Shown piece after piece: positions 34,014-41,722 of a stretch of 42,101 nt of DNA. The notes below the pieces were generated by a model. The model saw only the letters and a list, made by a program, of their open reading frames with translations, made no database searches and was not told the origin of the DNA. Both the position numbers and the translations under genes were made by a program. Positions within the stretch are counted from its first letter, which is position 1. The number at the start of each line of letters is the position of its first letter. Source of the stretch: Bacillota bacterium (GTDB lineage: Bacteria > Bacillota > Clostridia > Oscillospirales > Ruminococcaceae); the NCBI GenBank assembly GCA_029572815.1, contig JAKPUQ010000182.1:1-42101 (forward strand), given 5' to 3'.

Positions 34014-34646
34014 ATGTATACTTTTTATAAAACTGCACGTTTTATACTCGGGCCCGTTTTCAGGCTCCTGTACAGACCTGTTATCATAGGCCGTGAGAAT
34101 ATCCCGTCAGACGGCCCCGCCGTTATCGCAGGGAACCATAAACACGCTTTTGATCCTCTGCTTATCGATATTTCAACAAAACGTGTCATAAGGACCCTTG
34201 CCAAGAAGGAACTTCATGATTCAAGGTTCGGTTTCCTTTTCAGAAGCGCAGGGACCATTCCTGTGGACCTCCATGCGAAGCATAATCCCGCCGCTCTTGA
34301 AGCTGCGGTGGCTGCGCTGAAACAGGGAGAGCTTGTGAACGTATCCCCTGAGGCAAAGCGCAACTACACTGACGAGCTGCTTCTTCCCTTCAAATTCGGG
34401 GCGGCAGTAATGTCGGAACGCACAGGGGCTCCCATTATCCCCTATGCAGTCGCAGGTGATTACTCGCTTTTCCCGAAGCACAGACTTACTGTGATGTTCG
34501 GCAGACCTGTTGAAGCGGGCGGAAGTCCCGGGGATACAAACAGAAGACTGTATGATGAGGTGGCAGGACTTCTCAGAAAGGCTATGTCCGAGGACGAGCT
34601 GAAGCATAAACACTTTACCTCTTATGAAAGCTGGGGAAAAATATGA
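34014..34646 (+). CDS. 1-acyl-glycerol-phosphate acyltransferase (PlsC-like)
   Basis: The 210-residue protein transfers an acyl group onto a glycerophosphate-type acceptor at the membrane. It shows the catalytic NHKHAFD (NHx4D, His42/Asp47), the second block SAGTIPVD and a third block NVSPEAKRN, where the family usually has FPEGTRS, so acceptor binding may differ. The ATG at 34014 is chosen because AAGGAG (34001-34006) precedes it and the promoter -10 lies upstream at 33971; longer open frame codons fall inside the promoter. It is the first gene of a five-gene operon and overlaps the next gene by 4 bp (ATGA). Confidence 0.88.
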   Translation: MYTFYKTARFILGPVFRLLYRPVIIGRENIPSDGPAVIAGNHKHAFDPLLIDISTKRVIRTLAKKELHDSRFGFLFRSAGTIPVDLHAKHNPAALEAAVAALKQGELVNVSPEAKRNYTDELLLPFKFGAAVMSERTGAPIIPYAVAGDYSLFPKHRLTVMFGRPVEAGGSPGDTNRRLYDEVAGLLRKAMSEDELKHKHFTSYESWGKI

Positions 34647-36271
34647 AAAGACATCTTGAATATCCTGAATGCACTATTTATGAACTTGTGAAAAAAACGG
34701 CGGATAAGTACCCCGGGTACTGCGCCATCGATTACTTCGGCAGGAAGATCTCCTATCAGGGATTTATTTCAGAGATACAGAAGTGCGCTGCTGCACTGAA
34801 GGCGGCAGGCGTGAAGAGCGGAGATGCGGTATCTATATGTATGCCCAATACTCCCGAGGCTGTCTACCTGTTCTATGCTGTCAGCATGACAGGCGCCGTT
34901 GCAAATATGATACACCCCATGTCCGCCGAGAATGAGATAGTCCGCTTTGTAAAGCTGACCGAGAGCCGTATCATATTCGCAGTTGACCTTATCAGCGACA
35001 AGATAGAAAGAGTCATGAAACAGTGCGAAGGACTCAGCGCTGTAAAAGTCAGCGTCAGCGGAAGTATGCCTCTCCATATAAAGGTAGGCTATGCGCTCAC
35101 CAACAAGAAGAAGCCGCCAAAGAGCAGTATCCGCGACTGGAACAGCTTCATTGACGGCGGTAAAGATATTACCGTAAGTGTGCATCACAGCGCTCCCGAC
35201 GCTACGGCAGCTATCCTTTACAGCGGCGGCACTACCGGCCGTCCCAAGGGTATAACGCTAACAAATATGAACTTCAACGCTCTTGCACTCCAGAGCATCG
35301 AGGCCTGCGGAGGACTAAAGGCAGGCATGAAGATGCTGTCCGTTATGCCTGTTTTTCACGGCTTCGGTCTCGGCGTCTGCATACACACCATAATGGTGCT
35401 GGGAGGCACGGCAGTCCTTCAGCCCAAGTTCTCGGCAGCAGAGTTCCATAAGCTGCTTTTCCGCTACAAGCCCGATATCATTGCGGGAGTTCCCGCCATA
35501 TACGAAGCTATGATAGTCAACAATAGCTTTGACGGCAGGAAGCTGGATTTCCTCAAATGTATAGTTTCGGGCGGCGATTCCCTTGCCCCTTCCACAAAGA
35601 AGAAGCTCAACGCCATGCTCGCCGAGCACGGCTGCAGGGTCAGGGTGAGAGAGGGCTACGGTCTCACGGAATGTGTTACGGGAAGCTGCCTTATGCCCGA
35701 TGGGTACAGCGACCTTAACAGCGTGGGACTTCCCTACCCCGATACCTTCTACAAGGTAATAGGCAAGGACGGAAACGAGCTGCCTTACGGTGAGGAGGGC
35801 GAGATAATACTCCGCGGTCCCACGGTAATGAAGGGATATTACAAGGAACCCGAAGAGACAGCCGCGACTCTCAGGAAGCACAGCGACGGATATACATGGC
35901 TCCATACGGGAGACATCGGCTGTATCGGAGAAAACGGATATGTTTACTTCCGTCAGCGCCTGAAAAGAATGATAGTATCAAGCGGCTACAACATCTACCC
36001 CCAGAACCTTGAGGAGGTCATCAGCTCACACAGTGAAGTGGTCATGTGCGCTGTTGTAGGGGTACCCGATAAGCTGAGAGGCGAAAAAGTCAGAGCCTGC
36101 GTCGTTCATACAGAAGGCGCCGACGAGGAAAGGCTCAGGGCAGAGCTCATGGCTATGCTCAAAAAGGAAGTTGCAGCCTATGCCCTCCCCCGTGAGATAC
36201 TGTTCTACGATTCCCTACCCAAGACACTTGTGGGCAAGATAGCCTATAATGAGCTGAAAAATGCGGGGTGA
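34643..36271 (+). CDS. AMP-forming acyl-CoA synthetase / acyl-AMP ligase
   Basis: This 542-residue member of the ANL superfamily activates a carboxylic acid, probably a fatty acid, with ATP. Motifs: A3 YSGGTTGRPKG (193-203), A5 EGYGLTE (337-343), A7 HTGDIG (421-426), the hinge region RLKRMIVSSGYNIYP (439-453) and the C-terminal catalytic Lys532 in PKTLVGKI. The full C-terminal domain is present, which favours CoA thioester formation over AMP-only ligases that often carry an insertion. It overlaps its neighbours on both sides, so the acyl donor it makes may feed the PlsC-like enzyme encoded before it. Confidence 0.9.
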   Translation: MKRHLEYPECTIYELVKKTADKYPGYCAIDYFGRKISYQGFISEIQKCAAALKAAGVKSGDAVSICMPNTPEAVYLFYAVSMTGAVANMIHPMSAENEIVRFVKLTESRIIFAVDLISDKIERVMKQCEGLSAVKVSVSGSMPLHIKVGYALTNKKKPPKSSIRDWNSFIDGGKDITVSVHHSAPDATAAILYSGGTTGRPKGITLTNMNFNALALQSIEACGGLKAGMKMLSVMPVFHGFGLGVCIHTIMVLGGTAVLQPKFSAAEFHKLLFRYKPDIIAGVPAIYEAMIVNNSFDGRKLDFLKCIVSGGDSLAPSTKKKLNAMLAEHGCRVRVREGYGLTECVTGSCLMPDGYSDLNSVGLPYPDTFYKVIGKDGNELPYGEEGEIILRGPTVMKGYYKEPEETAATLRKHSDGYTWLHTGDIGCIGENGYVYFRQRLKRMIVSSGYNIYPQNLEEVISSHSEVVMCAVVGVPDKLRGEKVRACVVHTEGADEERLRAELMAMLKKEVAAYALPREILFYDSLPKTLVGKIAYNELKNAG

Positions 36272-37614
36272 GGGGTATGATGAAGAACAATACCGTACTG
36301 CTGGTCCACCCCGAGATCTCACGCACCAAGTATAATTTTGCAGGCATAATCGACAATGAGCCCCTTGAACTGGAGTACATCTGTACTGCTCTTGAAAATG
36401 CGGGATTTGAGCCCCATATCTGGGACGGCCAGGTGGAGAAGGTGCCTTTTATCAGCAAACTTCGTGAGCTTCATCCCGCTGCGGTATATATCTGCGGCAG
36501 GACAAGACAGGAAAGCTTTATGAAGGAGTATGCCCGCGGGGCTAAGAAAAGCGGCGCCATTACCATGATAGGCGGTCAGCACGCTCAGCGCTGCTTCAAG
36601 CGCTTCTTCAGCGATTATACCGACTTCATATTTACAGGCTATGATCCTCAGCTCATCGCCGATGTGCTTTGCGGGAAGGATCCTGCTTCTGTCAGCTCCC
36701 TTTGCTATAAAAATGAGGGCAGATGGATCATGAACAAGGCTGTTCCCCACGACATATGCACTCTTCCGCGTCCCGACCGTACATATTTCTATGAGCATCA
36801 GGACCGCTACCGTTATCTCGAACTGCTGCCAGCAGCTCATGTGCGCACCGCCTACAGCTGCCCCTACAGATGCAGCTTCTGTATCAGGAACAGGCTGAAC
36901 TGCGGGGTATACGCTCAGCGTGATATAGCCGACGTGGTCGACGAGATAGCTGAGATACGCTGCGAAAACATCTACATCATAGACGATGATTTTCTCTTTG
37001 ACGAAAAGCGCCTTGAGAAGTTCGTTTCACTGATAAAGGAGAGGAATATCCGCAAGCGCTATGTATGCTACGGCAGAGCCGATTTCGTTGCGGCTCACCC
37101 AGGGCTTATGAAAAAGCTGGCTGATATAGGGCTTTACTATGTGCTCACCGGCATTGAAGCCGCAGACGACAGACACCTTGCCTCCTACAGCAAGCGCTGC
37201 AGCAATGAGATCAACGAGAAAGCCGTGAAGCTGCTCAACTCACTGGGTGTGAACATGATGGGTATGTTCATAGTGGACCTGGATTTCACCGCCGCTGATT
37301 TCCGCAGCATATGGAAATGGACAGTGAGGAACGGGCTGAAGCACGCGGCTGTATCCATATTCACTCCCGAGATGGATACGGAGCTTATCAGGGAATACAG
37401 GGACAGGCTCATTACCCGTGATCCTTCCCACTGGGACTATCTCCATGTTGTGGCAAAGCCTTCAAAAATGTCTGTAAGAAGATACTATTTCCACTATCAC
37501 ATACTTCTGATACGCCTGTTCCTGCGTGCATGGAGGCAGAGTATCTACGATTTCATCGACTACAGATTCTTTATCGGATCAATGGCGAAGAACCTGTTCA
37601 GATTCGGAGGATAA
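36268..37614 (+). CDS. Radical SAM enzyme with N-terminal cobalamin-binding-like domain
   Basis: The 448-residue protein has the layout of class B (B12-type) radical SAM enzymes: about 180 N-terminal residues with a Rossmann-like pattern (TVLLVHPEI; GAITMIGGQHA; YTDFIFTGYD), then the radical SAM core with CPYRCSFC (Cys198, Cys202, Cys205) binding the 4Fe-4S cluster. NIYIIDDDFLFD follows, and the sequence LTGIEAADD typical of the barrel. No DxHxxG cobalamin motif is evident, so B12 use is uncertain. A hydrophobic C-terminal region (HILLIRLFLRAW) may touch the membrane. The GTG at 36268 overlaps the ligase stop; ATGs at 36277 or 36280 are alternatives. In this operon a modification of lipid acyl or head group is likely, by inference. 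Confidence 0.87.
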   Translation: MRGMMKNNTVLLVHPEISRTKYNFAGIIDNEPLELEYICTALENAGFEPHIWDGQVEKVPFISKLRELHPAAVYICGRTRQESFMKEYARGAKKSGAITMIGGQHAQRCFKRFFSDYTDFIFTGYDPQLIADVLCGKDPASVSSLCYKNEGRWIMNKAVPHDICTLPRPDRTYFYEHQDRYRYLELLPAAHVRTAYSCPYRCSFCIRNRLNCGVYAQRDIADVVDEIAEIRCENIYIIDDDFLFDEKRLEKFVSLIKERNIRKRYVCYGRADFVAAHPGLMKKLADIGLYYVLTGIEAADDRHLASYSKRCSNEINEKAVKLLNSLGVNMMGMFIVDLDFTAADFRSIWKWTVRNGLKHAAVSIFTPEMDTELIREYRDRLITRDPSHWDYLHVVAKPSKMSVRRYYFHYHILLIRLFLRAWRQSIYDFIDYRFFIGSMAKNLFRFGG

Positions 37615-37616
37615 AA

Positions 37617-38288
37617 ATGTCAGAGATCTATAAAAATCCTGTTAAGAAGCTGATCCCCAGCAAACTGGAAACGGGGTATCAGCAGCTTATGTACAAGCTG
37701 CTGGGCAAGCATATCCCGAAACGCATGACTCCCAATCAGATGACAGGGATAGGCGTTCTCGGCGGTATCTTCGCCATTATATGCGCTGCCCTTTCAAATA
37801 TCTCACCCTGGTTCCTGATAGGCACTATCTTTGGTCTGTTCGTACATATGACCGCTGATGTGCTTGACGGCTATGTGGCAAGATCACGGGGAATGTCCTC
37901 AAGAGCGGGAGCTTATTTCGACCTTATCTCAGATGTTCTGATCTCCACCTTCCTGCTGCTGGCATTCGGTCTCTCGCCCTATGCACACCTTGCTCCTGCG
38001 GCATTTGCCGCACCTCTCTACGGCGTTATGAACGTTACCATGATGAACTACATCATATACTACAACGAATTCCAGTTTCCCCGTCTCGGTCCCATAGAGG
38101 CTCATATCGCCTACTCTGCATTCTGCATCATCGCCATGATCTTCGGTCAGAAGGCACTGTTCAGCTTTTTCGGTATCGGTGTTATGGGCGGAGATATACT
38201 CCTTGTCATAGGACTTGTGCCTATGTATTACGAGATGCTCAGAATGGCATTCACACTCTTCCGCAGACTTAAGGAATTCGACAGATGA
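37617..38288 (+). CDS. CDP-alcohol phosphatidyltransferase family protein
   Basis: The 223-residue integral membrane enzyme carries the complete family motif D-x2-D-G-x2-A-R-x8-G-x3-D-x3-D, at Asp81, Asp84, Gly85, Ala88, Arg89, Gly98, Asp102 and Asp106 (ADVLDGYVARS...GAYFDLISD). These residues bind the divalent metals and the CDP-linked lipid. About six TM helices are predicted. The ATG at 37617 follows GGAGG by 6 nt and lies 2 nt after the radical SAM stop; an upstream ATG in frame would sit deep inside that gene. The alcohol acceptor is unknown. It overlaps the next gene by 4 bp. Confidence 0.9.
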   Translation: MSEIYKNPVKKLIPSKLETGYQQLMYKLLGKHIPKRMTPNQMTGIGVLGGIFAIICAALSNISPWFLIGTIFGLFVHMTADVLDGYVARSRGMSSRAGAYFDLISDVLISTFLLLAFGLSPYAHLAPAAFAAPLYGVMNVTMMNYIIYYNEFQFPRLGPIEAHIAYSAFCIIAMIFGQKALFSFFGIGVMGGDILLVIGLVPMYYEMLRMAFTLFRRLKEFDR

Positions 38289-38911
38289 AAGACATCTACA
38301 TCGTGCTGATAAAGGCGCATACGGGACTGGGAGCAGTCGCCCGCAGGATAACTCATTACCCTTACACACATATCGCGCTGAGCCTTGACCGCTCCATGAC
38401 CGATTTCATCAGCTTCTCGCGCAGATATCATTTCTTTCCCTTTGAATCGGGCATAACGCATGAATACCGCCATTACTACGCCTTCGGTAAGCACAGGGAT
38501 TTCAGAGCAAAGATATTCCGCCTATCGGTGGATGAGGAGCATTATAAAGCTGTAATGTCCTATATTGCGGAGTGCATGAATGACAGCGATATGCGCTTCA
38601 ACCTTTTCTCCATGGCGACTATGCCGGTCATCGGAGGCTTCCGTATTCCCCACACCGAAAACTGTATGTCATTCACCGCAAGATGTATAGAGCTGAGCGG
38701 CTGCGCAGAACTCAGACGTCCTTTCTGGAGGTATTCCATAAAGGACATGGACGAACTGCTGTCGGAACATCTTCTGTTCGAGGGCAGTATACACAGGAGG
38801 AATGTACCTGATGACGGCTATATGACGCCATTCAGACCCGTAAGGTTCCTGAGGGGAATGATAAAGCTTTTCGCAGAGCTTACAAAAAGACTTTTTTACA
38901 GGTCACGATAA
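38285..38911 (+). CDS. Permuted papain-like (NlpC/P60, YiiX-type) protein
   Basis: The 208-residue product begins without signal peptide. THIALSLD with His29 lies near the start and NCMSFTARCIELSG with Cys127 and Cys134 in the middle. In the circularly permuted NlpC/P60 group (LRAT, YaeF/YiiX) the catalytic His precedes the catalytic Cys and follows a beta hairpin exactly in this way, so His29 and Cys127 are the likely pair. Those relatives act on lipids or amide bonds. Being the last gene of a lipid operon with ATGA coupling, a lipid acyltransferase or amidase role is attractive. The C-terminus is basic with amphipathic helix (RGMIKLFAELTKRLFY) that may bind membranes. Confidence 0.75.
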   Translation: MKDIYIVLIKAHTGLGAVARRITHYPYTHIALSLDRSMTDFISFSRRYHFFPFESGITHEYRHYYAFGKHRDFRAKIFRLSVDEEHYKAVMSYIAECMNDSDMRFNLFSMATMPVIGGFRIPHTENCMSFTARCIELSGCAELRRPFWRYSIKDMDELLSEHLLFEGSIHRRNVPDDGYMTPFRPVRFLRGMIKLFAELTKRLFYRSR

Positions 38912-38988
38912 TGAAATCTGATCGACGAAAGAAGATCATACCGCTCCGGCTCGGGAGGGAATTATCATAATAACAATAATAAGAAGAA

Positions 38989-39021
38989 GACAAAGCTGTG
39001 AGAATAACTCACAGCTTTGTC
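38989..39021. terminator. 14-bp perfect hairpin after the lipid operon
   Basis: 38989-39002 pairs with 39008-39021 around AATAA. On the plus strand no T-run follows, so as an intrinsic terminator for the operon it is weak. On the minus strand TTCTTCTTATTATTG follows. The remainder of 38912-39126 has no supported gene. Confidence 0.5.
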
Positions 39022-39126
39022 AGTCGCTGATACTGCATAACGGGAACTCCTCTGCTTAGCTATACCTGCGCCGACGCAAACAAACAGGAAATAACGCTGC
39101 TGTAACAAAAATGACACCGTTTGCAG

Positions 39127-39155
39127 TTGACAAACGGCTGAAAACAGTGTATAAT
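39127..39155 (+). promoter_or_regulatory. Promoter of the tmRNA gene
   Basis: TTGACA (39127-39132) and TATAAT (39150-39155) with a 17-bp spacer are a perfect consensus. The transcript would begin near 39162, giving a ~39-nt 5' leader removed by RNase P. Confidence 0.85.
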
Positions 39156-39200
39156 ATTATTCAGAGCATTTCGGCTCACCACCTCACTCCCTCATTATAT

Positions 39201-39571
39201 GGGGGCGTAAAGGTTTCGACGGGGGTCTTGAAGTGTGATAAGCGAGCGGAGAATGGCGTGATCTCCATAACCTGCGCCACGTTTAAATATAAACGCAAGA
39301 AATAACATTACAGTTTCTAGAAATAGCGAACTGGTAGCTGCTTAAGTCAGCTTCTGTCCACCGAGGGAGTACCGCGGCTCTCGCTTGGGCATCGATCAGC
39401 GGTGAACGACTGACGGAAGTGTCCGTGTCCGCCAGTTGTATACGGACTACCTGCACCTGCAGCCCGTTTATCGGCGGCTCGTACAGGGGAATCATAATAG
39501 GTAAAATACGCTCGTAGAAAGTTGCATGAACGGACTTTCGGACAGGGGTTCAATTCCCCTCGCCTCCACCA
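39201..39571 (+). ncRNA. ssrA: Transfer-messenger RNA (tmRNA)
   Basis: The RNA rescues stalled ribosomes by acting as alanyl-tRNA and then as message for a degradation tag. The 5' end GGGGGCGTAAAGGTTTCGAC is the typical tmRNA start, and GGGGGCG pairs with CGCCTCC next to ACCA at the 3' end (7-bp acceptor stem with one G-U). The T-arm sequence GGGGTTCAATTCCCC is present at 39545-39559, and CCA is encoded. The tag reading frame that ends in a family-like LVAA-stop runs from GCA at 39295 to TAA at 39343-39345, giving ARNNITVSRNSELVAA; the exact resume codon is inferred. A protein frame drawn across this RNA is spurious. Confidence 0.95.
39549..39571. other. Probable attL core at the ssrA 3' end
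   Basis: The last ~23 nt of the tmRNA gene (T-arm 3' half, acceptor strand and CCA) form the classical target for tyrosine integrases, and an integrase gene lies 143 nt beyond. The functional RNA is kept intact. The partner repeat was not found inside the window, so attR lies past the right edge. Confidence 0.6.
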
Positions 39572-39579
39572 GAAGCAAG

Positions 39580-39626
39580 GCTCGCAAACGGCTTAGAATA
39601 GCCATTTTGCGAGCTCGTTCTTTTTT
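39580..39626 (+). terminator. tmRNA terminator
   Basis: GCTCGCAAA (39580-39588) pairs with TTTGCGAGC (39606-39614), and an inner GGCT / AGCC helix lies within. TCGTTCTTTTTT follows. It lies just past the att core and so belongs to the integrated element, which apparently supplies the terminator. Confidence 0.8.
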
Positions 39627-39639
39627 AAAAGTGCTCTCA

Positions 39640-39660
39640 ACCACTTATTGACCACTTATT
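39640..39660. repeat. Tandem ACCACTTATT repeats near the attachment site
   Basis: ACCACTTATT occurs at 39640-39649 and 39651-39660, an 11-bp period, about 70 nt inside the element end. Short direct repeats in this place are usual integrase arm-type binding sites; that function is inferred. Confidence 0.5.
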
Positions 39661-39683
39661 TTTTTATTTAACAATATCAGATG

Positions 39684-39715
39684 CTCCGCAGAATTTTGTC
39701 TCTGCGGAGTTTTTT
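39684..39715 (+). terminator. Hairpin with T-run at the integrase 3' end
   Basis: CTCCGCAGA (39684-39692) pairs with TCTGCGGAG (39701-39709), followed on the plus strand by six Ts that run into the integrase stop codon. It would stop plus-strand transcription from ssrA before it enters the integrase gene in antisense. Confidence 0.7.
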
Positions 39716-40985
39716 ATGCCATAGTCTGCCCCATATTTTCATCTTCAAGCTCGTCCTCATCTTCGTCAATGTCAGGTTCAGCCTCCTTTGCGGACTTATG
39801 TTCAGTGTCTTTCCCCTCTCGGGTAAATCTCAGTGCATTGGTTATAGCATCGCAGTTTCTCGCTCTCGCCTCCTGGAACATATGGGAGTACAGGTTCAAG
39901 GTAGTTCCTACGATGCTGTGTCCCATATCAGCTGACACGGCTACTACGTCTATGCCCTCGTAGATGAGAAGTGAAGCGTGAAGATGTCTCAGTGAATGTA
40001 CGCCACGGAAGGGTATGTCAATCTTCTCACAGTAGCTTTTCAGATACTTGTACGGCATTTCCGGATACATGGGTGAGCCGTTCCACTTGGTGAACAGCCT
40101 GTCGTTATCCTCCCACTTCGTTCCCAGCCGACGGGCTTCTTTTCTCTGCTCCTTGCGGTATTTCTTCAGCATATCCATAACGTCCTCGGGGAATTTCGCC
40201 ACTCGCTGAGACTTCTTAGTCTTCGTAGTATCGGTGTAGATGCCCTTTGCAGGTGTGTAATGTGAAGTTCTGCGGACTCTTATGGTGTTGTAGTCGAAGT
40301 CGATGTCCTTCCACTCCAGTCCCAGCATTTCGCTCCTTCGGAATCCGCTGTATATCGCCAGTGTGATGTAGACCTGAAACCACATGGGCTCATAGCCCAG
40401 ATTCTCAAACAGCTTCTTCACTTCGTCAAGGGTGTATATCTCCTTTTCTTTCTGCTCCAGTTTTGGTATCACAACTCGGCTGCACGGATTGTCCGTCAGC
40501 ATTCCCATGCGGATAGCGTAGCTGAATATGTCGCTGATGAAGCTCAGGTGATGTATAGCCGTCTTTCGTGACAGCGGCTTGCCTGTGACCATGTGCCTGC
40601 CGTTCACGATAAGGTCGGTGATGAACATTTGTATGTCTCTGGACGTTATCTTGTCCATACGCTTGTGTCCGATTGCAGCGTAGATACGCTTGGTGACCTG
40701 CCGCATTTTTGAGAATGTGGTCGGTCTCAGGTTGACCTTTGCGTACTCATCAAACCACTGCTCGGCAAAGGTCTCGAACTTGACCGCCGATGTTATCTGC
40801 CCCTTCTTGCACTCCTCCTCGAACAGCACTGCCTGTTTGTTGACCTCTTTGTCGATCTGACGAGGTGTCATGCCGGGTTCAGGATAGTAGCTCTTGTATT
40901 GATTATGCTGCCTTCCGTAAATATCGTAGCCGCATGATACCTTTATCTCGAATGAACCATTCGGTCTTTTTCTTATAGTCGCCAT
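39714..40985 (-). CDS. int: Tyrosine recombinase / integrase
   Basis: The 423-residue enzyme integrates and excises the element. An N-terminal AP2-like arm-binding domain (MATIRKRPNGSFEIKV) is followed by a SAM-like core-binding domain (about 65-165). The catalytic domain shows Arg216 in SGFRRSEMLGL, a Lys near 257 in KTKKSQR, His330 and Arg333 in HSLRHLHAS, His356 in MGHS and Tyr366 in LNLYSHM. The C-terminus has an unusual acidic tail (EPDIDEDEDELEDEN). The ATG at 40985 is favoured because AAGGAGGG precedes it. It is closest in layout to the Tn916-type and phage integrases of Firmicutes. Confidence 0.95.
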   Translation of the reverse strand: MATIRKRPNGSFEIKVSCGYDIYGRQHNQYKSYYPEPGMTPRQIDKEVNKQAVLFEEECKKGQITSAVKFETFAEQWFDEYAKVNLRPTTFSKMRQVTKRIYAAIGHKRMDKITSRDIQMFITDLIVNGRHMVTGKPLSRKTAIHHLSFISDIFSYAIRMGMLTDNPCSRVVIPKLEQKEKEIYTLDEVKKLFENLGYEPMWFQVYITLAIYSGFRRSEMLGLEWKDIDFDYNTIRVRRTSHYTPAKGIYTDTTKTKKSQRVAKFPEDVMDMLKKYRKEQRKEARRLGTKWEDNDRLFTKWNGSPMYPEMPYKYLKSYCEKIDIPFRGVHSLRHLHASLLIYEGIDVVAVSADMGHSIVGTTLNLYSHMFQEARARNCDAITNALRFTREGKDTEHKSAKEAEPDIDEDEDELEDENMGQTMA

Positions 40986-41007
40986 ATATTTTCCCTCCTT
41001 CATAAAT

Positions 41008-41073
41008 ATGGCGCGTTTTTGCCAACGACATCATACCACAACTCGTTGCGGAAGTCCAGAAAAAACGCGCCAT
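41008..41073 (-). promoter_or_regulatory. Integrase promoter enclosed by a 13-bp inverted repeat
   Basis: ATGGCGCGTTTTT (41008-41020) and AAAAACGCGCCAT (41061-41073) are exact inverted copies 40 bp apart. Between them on the minus strand lies TGG-TATGAT, an extended -10 (TATGAT at 41035-41030), with a weak TGGACT at -35. The arms may be operator half-sites, or the whole a stem between the xis and int genes. Strength of this promoter is uncertain. Confidence 0.55.
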
Positions 41074-41086
41074 TTCCACTATTTTT

Positions 41087-41281
41087 TTACGTGGTCTCCC
41101 CACGCAGATATTTCAGAAATAATTCCTTGTTGATAAGATATTTATTGCCAGCCATGATGTGCGGCACCTGACCGCTCAGGCACATCTGGCGAACTCTGTA
41201 TTCGGTCAGCCCTTCCACAAGAGCTGCCGCCTGCTTTATGGTAAGCATTACGATTTTAGTCTCTGTTTTGTTTTCAGCCAT
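41087..41281 (-). CDS. xis: Excisionase-like helix-turn-helix protein
   Basis: The 64-residue protein matches small excisionase/MerR-like DNA-binding proteins: MLTIKQAAALVEGLTEYRVRQMCLSGQVPHIMAGNKYLINKELFLKYL contains the winged-helix core, with the usual A-x-G-x-K-Y-L-I wing. It should steer the integrase to excision by binding near the att sites. AAGGAG lies 9 nt before the ATG. Placement directly upstream of the integrase supports this function. Confidence 0.85.
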   Translation of the reverse strand: MAENKTETKIVMLTIKQAAALVEGLTEYRVRQMCLSGQVPHIMAGNKYLINKELFLKYLRGETT

Positions 41282-41365
41282 TCGATCATACTCCTTCTCA
41301 TTGTCTTTATCTCGTTTCCTGTGTGATTTGAATTGTTCACTTTTATCATTCCTTTACTTAGAATT

Positions 41366-41393
41366 AAAGGGTACGGCTCTGTCCGTACCCTTT
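41366..41393 (-). terminator. Terminator-like hairpin after the DUF6809-like gene
   Basis: AAAGGGTACGG (41366-41376) pairs perfectly with CCGTACCCTTT (41383-41393), 6-nt loop. It lies 19 nt past the stop at 41413 and before the excisionase gene. The rest of 41282-41412 shows no gene. Confidence 0.65.
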
Positions 41394-41412
41394 CCATATA
41401 ATTGTTATGTTG

Positions 41413-41691
41413 TTATTTTAGGTTCTCGCTCCTGCCGAACAGCACATCAATTATCAGTTCGGCACAGTCACGGAAGCCCTGTATGTAGCTCTCCGCTGCC
41501 ATTGTCTCGGACAGCATTCCCTGCTTATCCGTTATCTCGTTCAGCAGCTTTCTATCGTCAGCCGATAGACATTTCTCAAGCCTGTCGCACATTTCAAGCA
41601 GCTCCAGACTTCGCTTTGCATAGTCGGAGTCCTTCCTCACATCGTGCTGACACGGTATGACGTTTCCATAGTATAGATCCTGCAACTTCAT
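41413..41691 (-). CDS. DUF6809-like small protein
   Basis: From the ATG at 41691 the product is 92 residues, beginning MKLQDLYYGNVIPCQHD, which I recall as the typical opening of DUF6809 proteins from Clostridia mobile elements. It is helical with SYIQGFRDCAELIIDVLFG near the end. An earlier in-frame ATG overlaps a probable -10 box (41722-41717) and is rejected; AGGAGGTGA supports 41691. The function of the family is unknown to me. Confidence 0.75.
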   Translation of the reverse strand: MKLQDLYYGNVIPCQHDVRKDSDYAKRSLELLEMCDRLEKCLSADDRKLLNEITDKQGMLSETMAAESYIQGFRDCAELIIDVLFGRSENLK

Positions 41692-41716
41692 CGCCGCGGT
41701 CACCTCCTGACCAACA

Positions 41717-41722
41717 ATCATA
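41717..41722 (-). promoter_or_regulatory. Extended -10 of the DUF6809-like gene
   Basis: TGTGG-TATGAT on the minus strand resembles the integrase promoter (TGTGG-TATGAT as well), and GTTGG follows a few bases downstream in both. No good -35 is seen. Confidence 0.4.

Noticed and set aside
38911..38970. 19-codon ORF (MKSDRRKKIIPLRLGRELS) after the lipid operon
   Set aside because: Basic and short, no clear ribosome site and no conservation evidence available; kept only as a note.
39111..39305. 64-codon frame ending ATFKYKRKK
   Set aside because: It crosses the tmRNA promoter and the tmRNA 5' part; the RNA explains this sequence.
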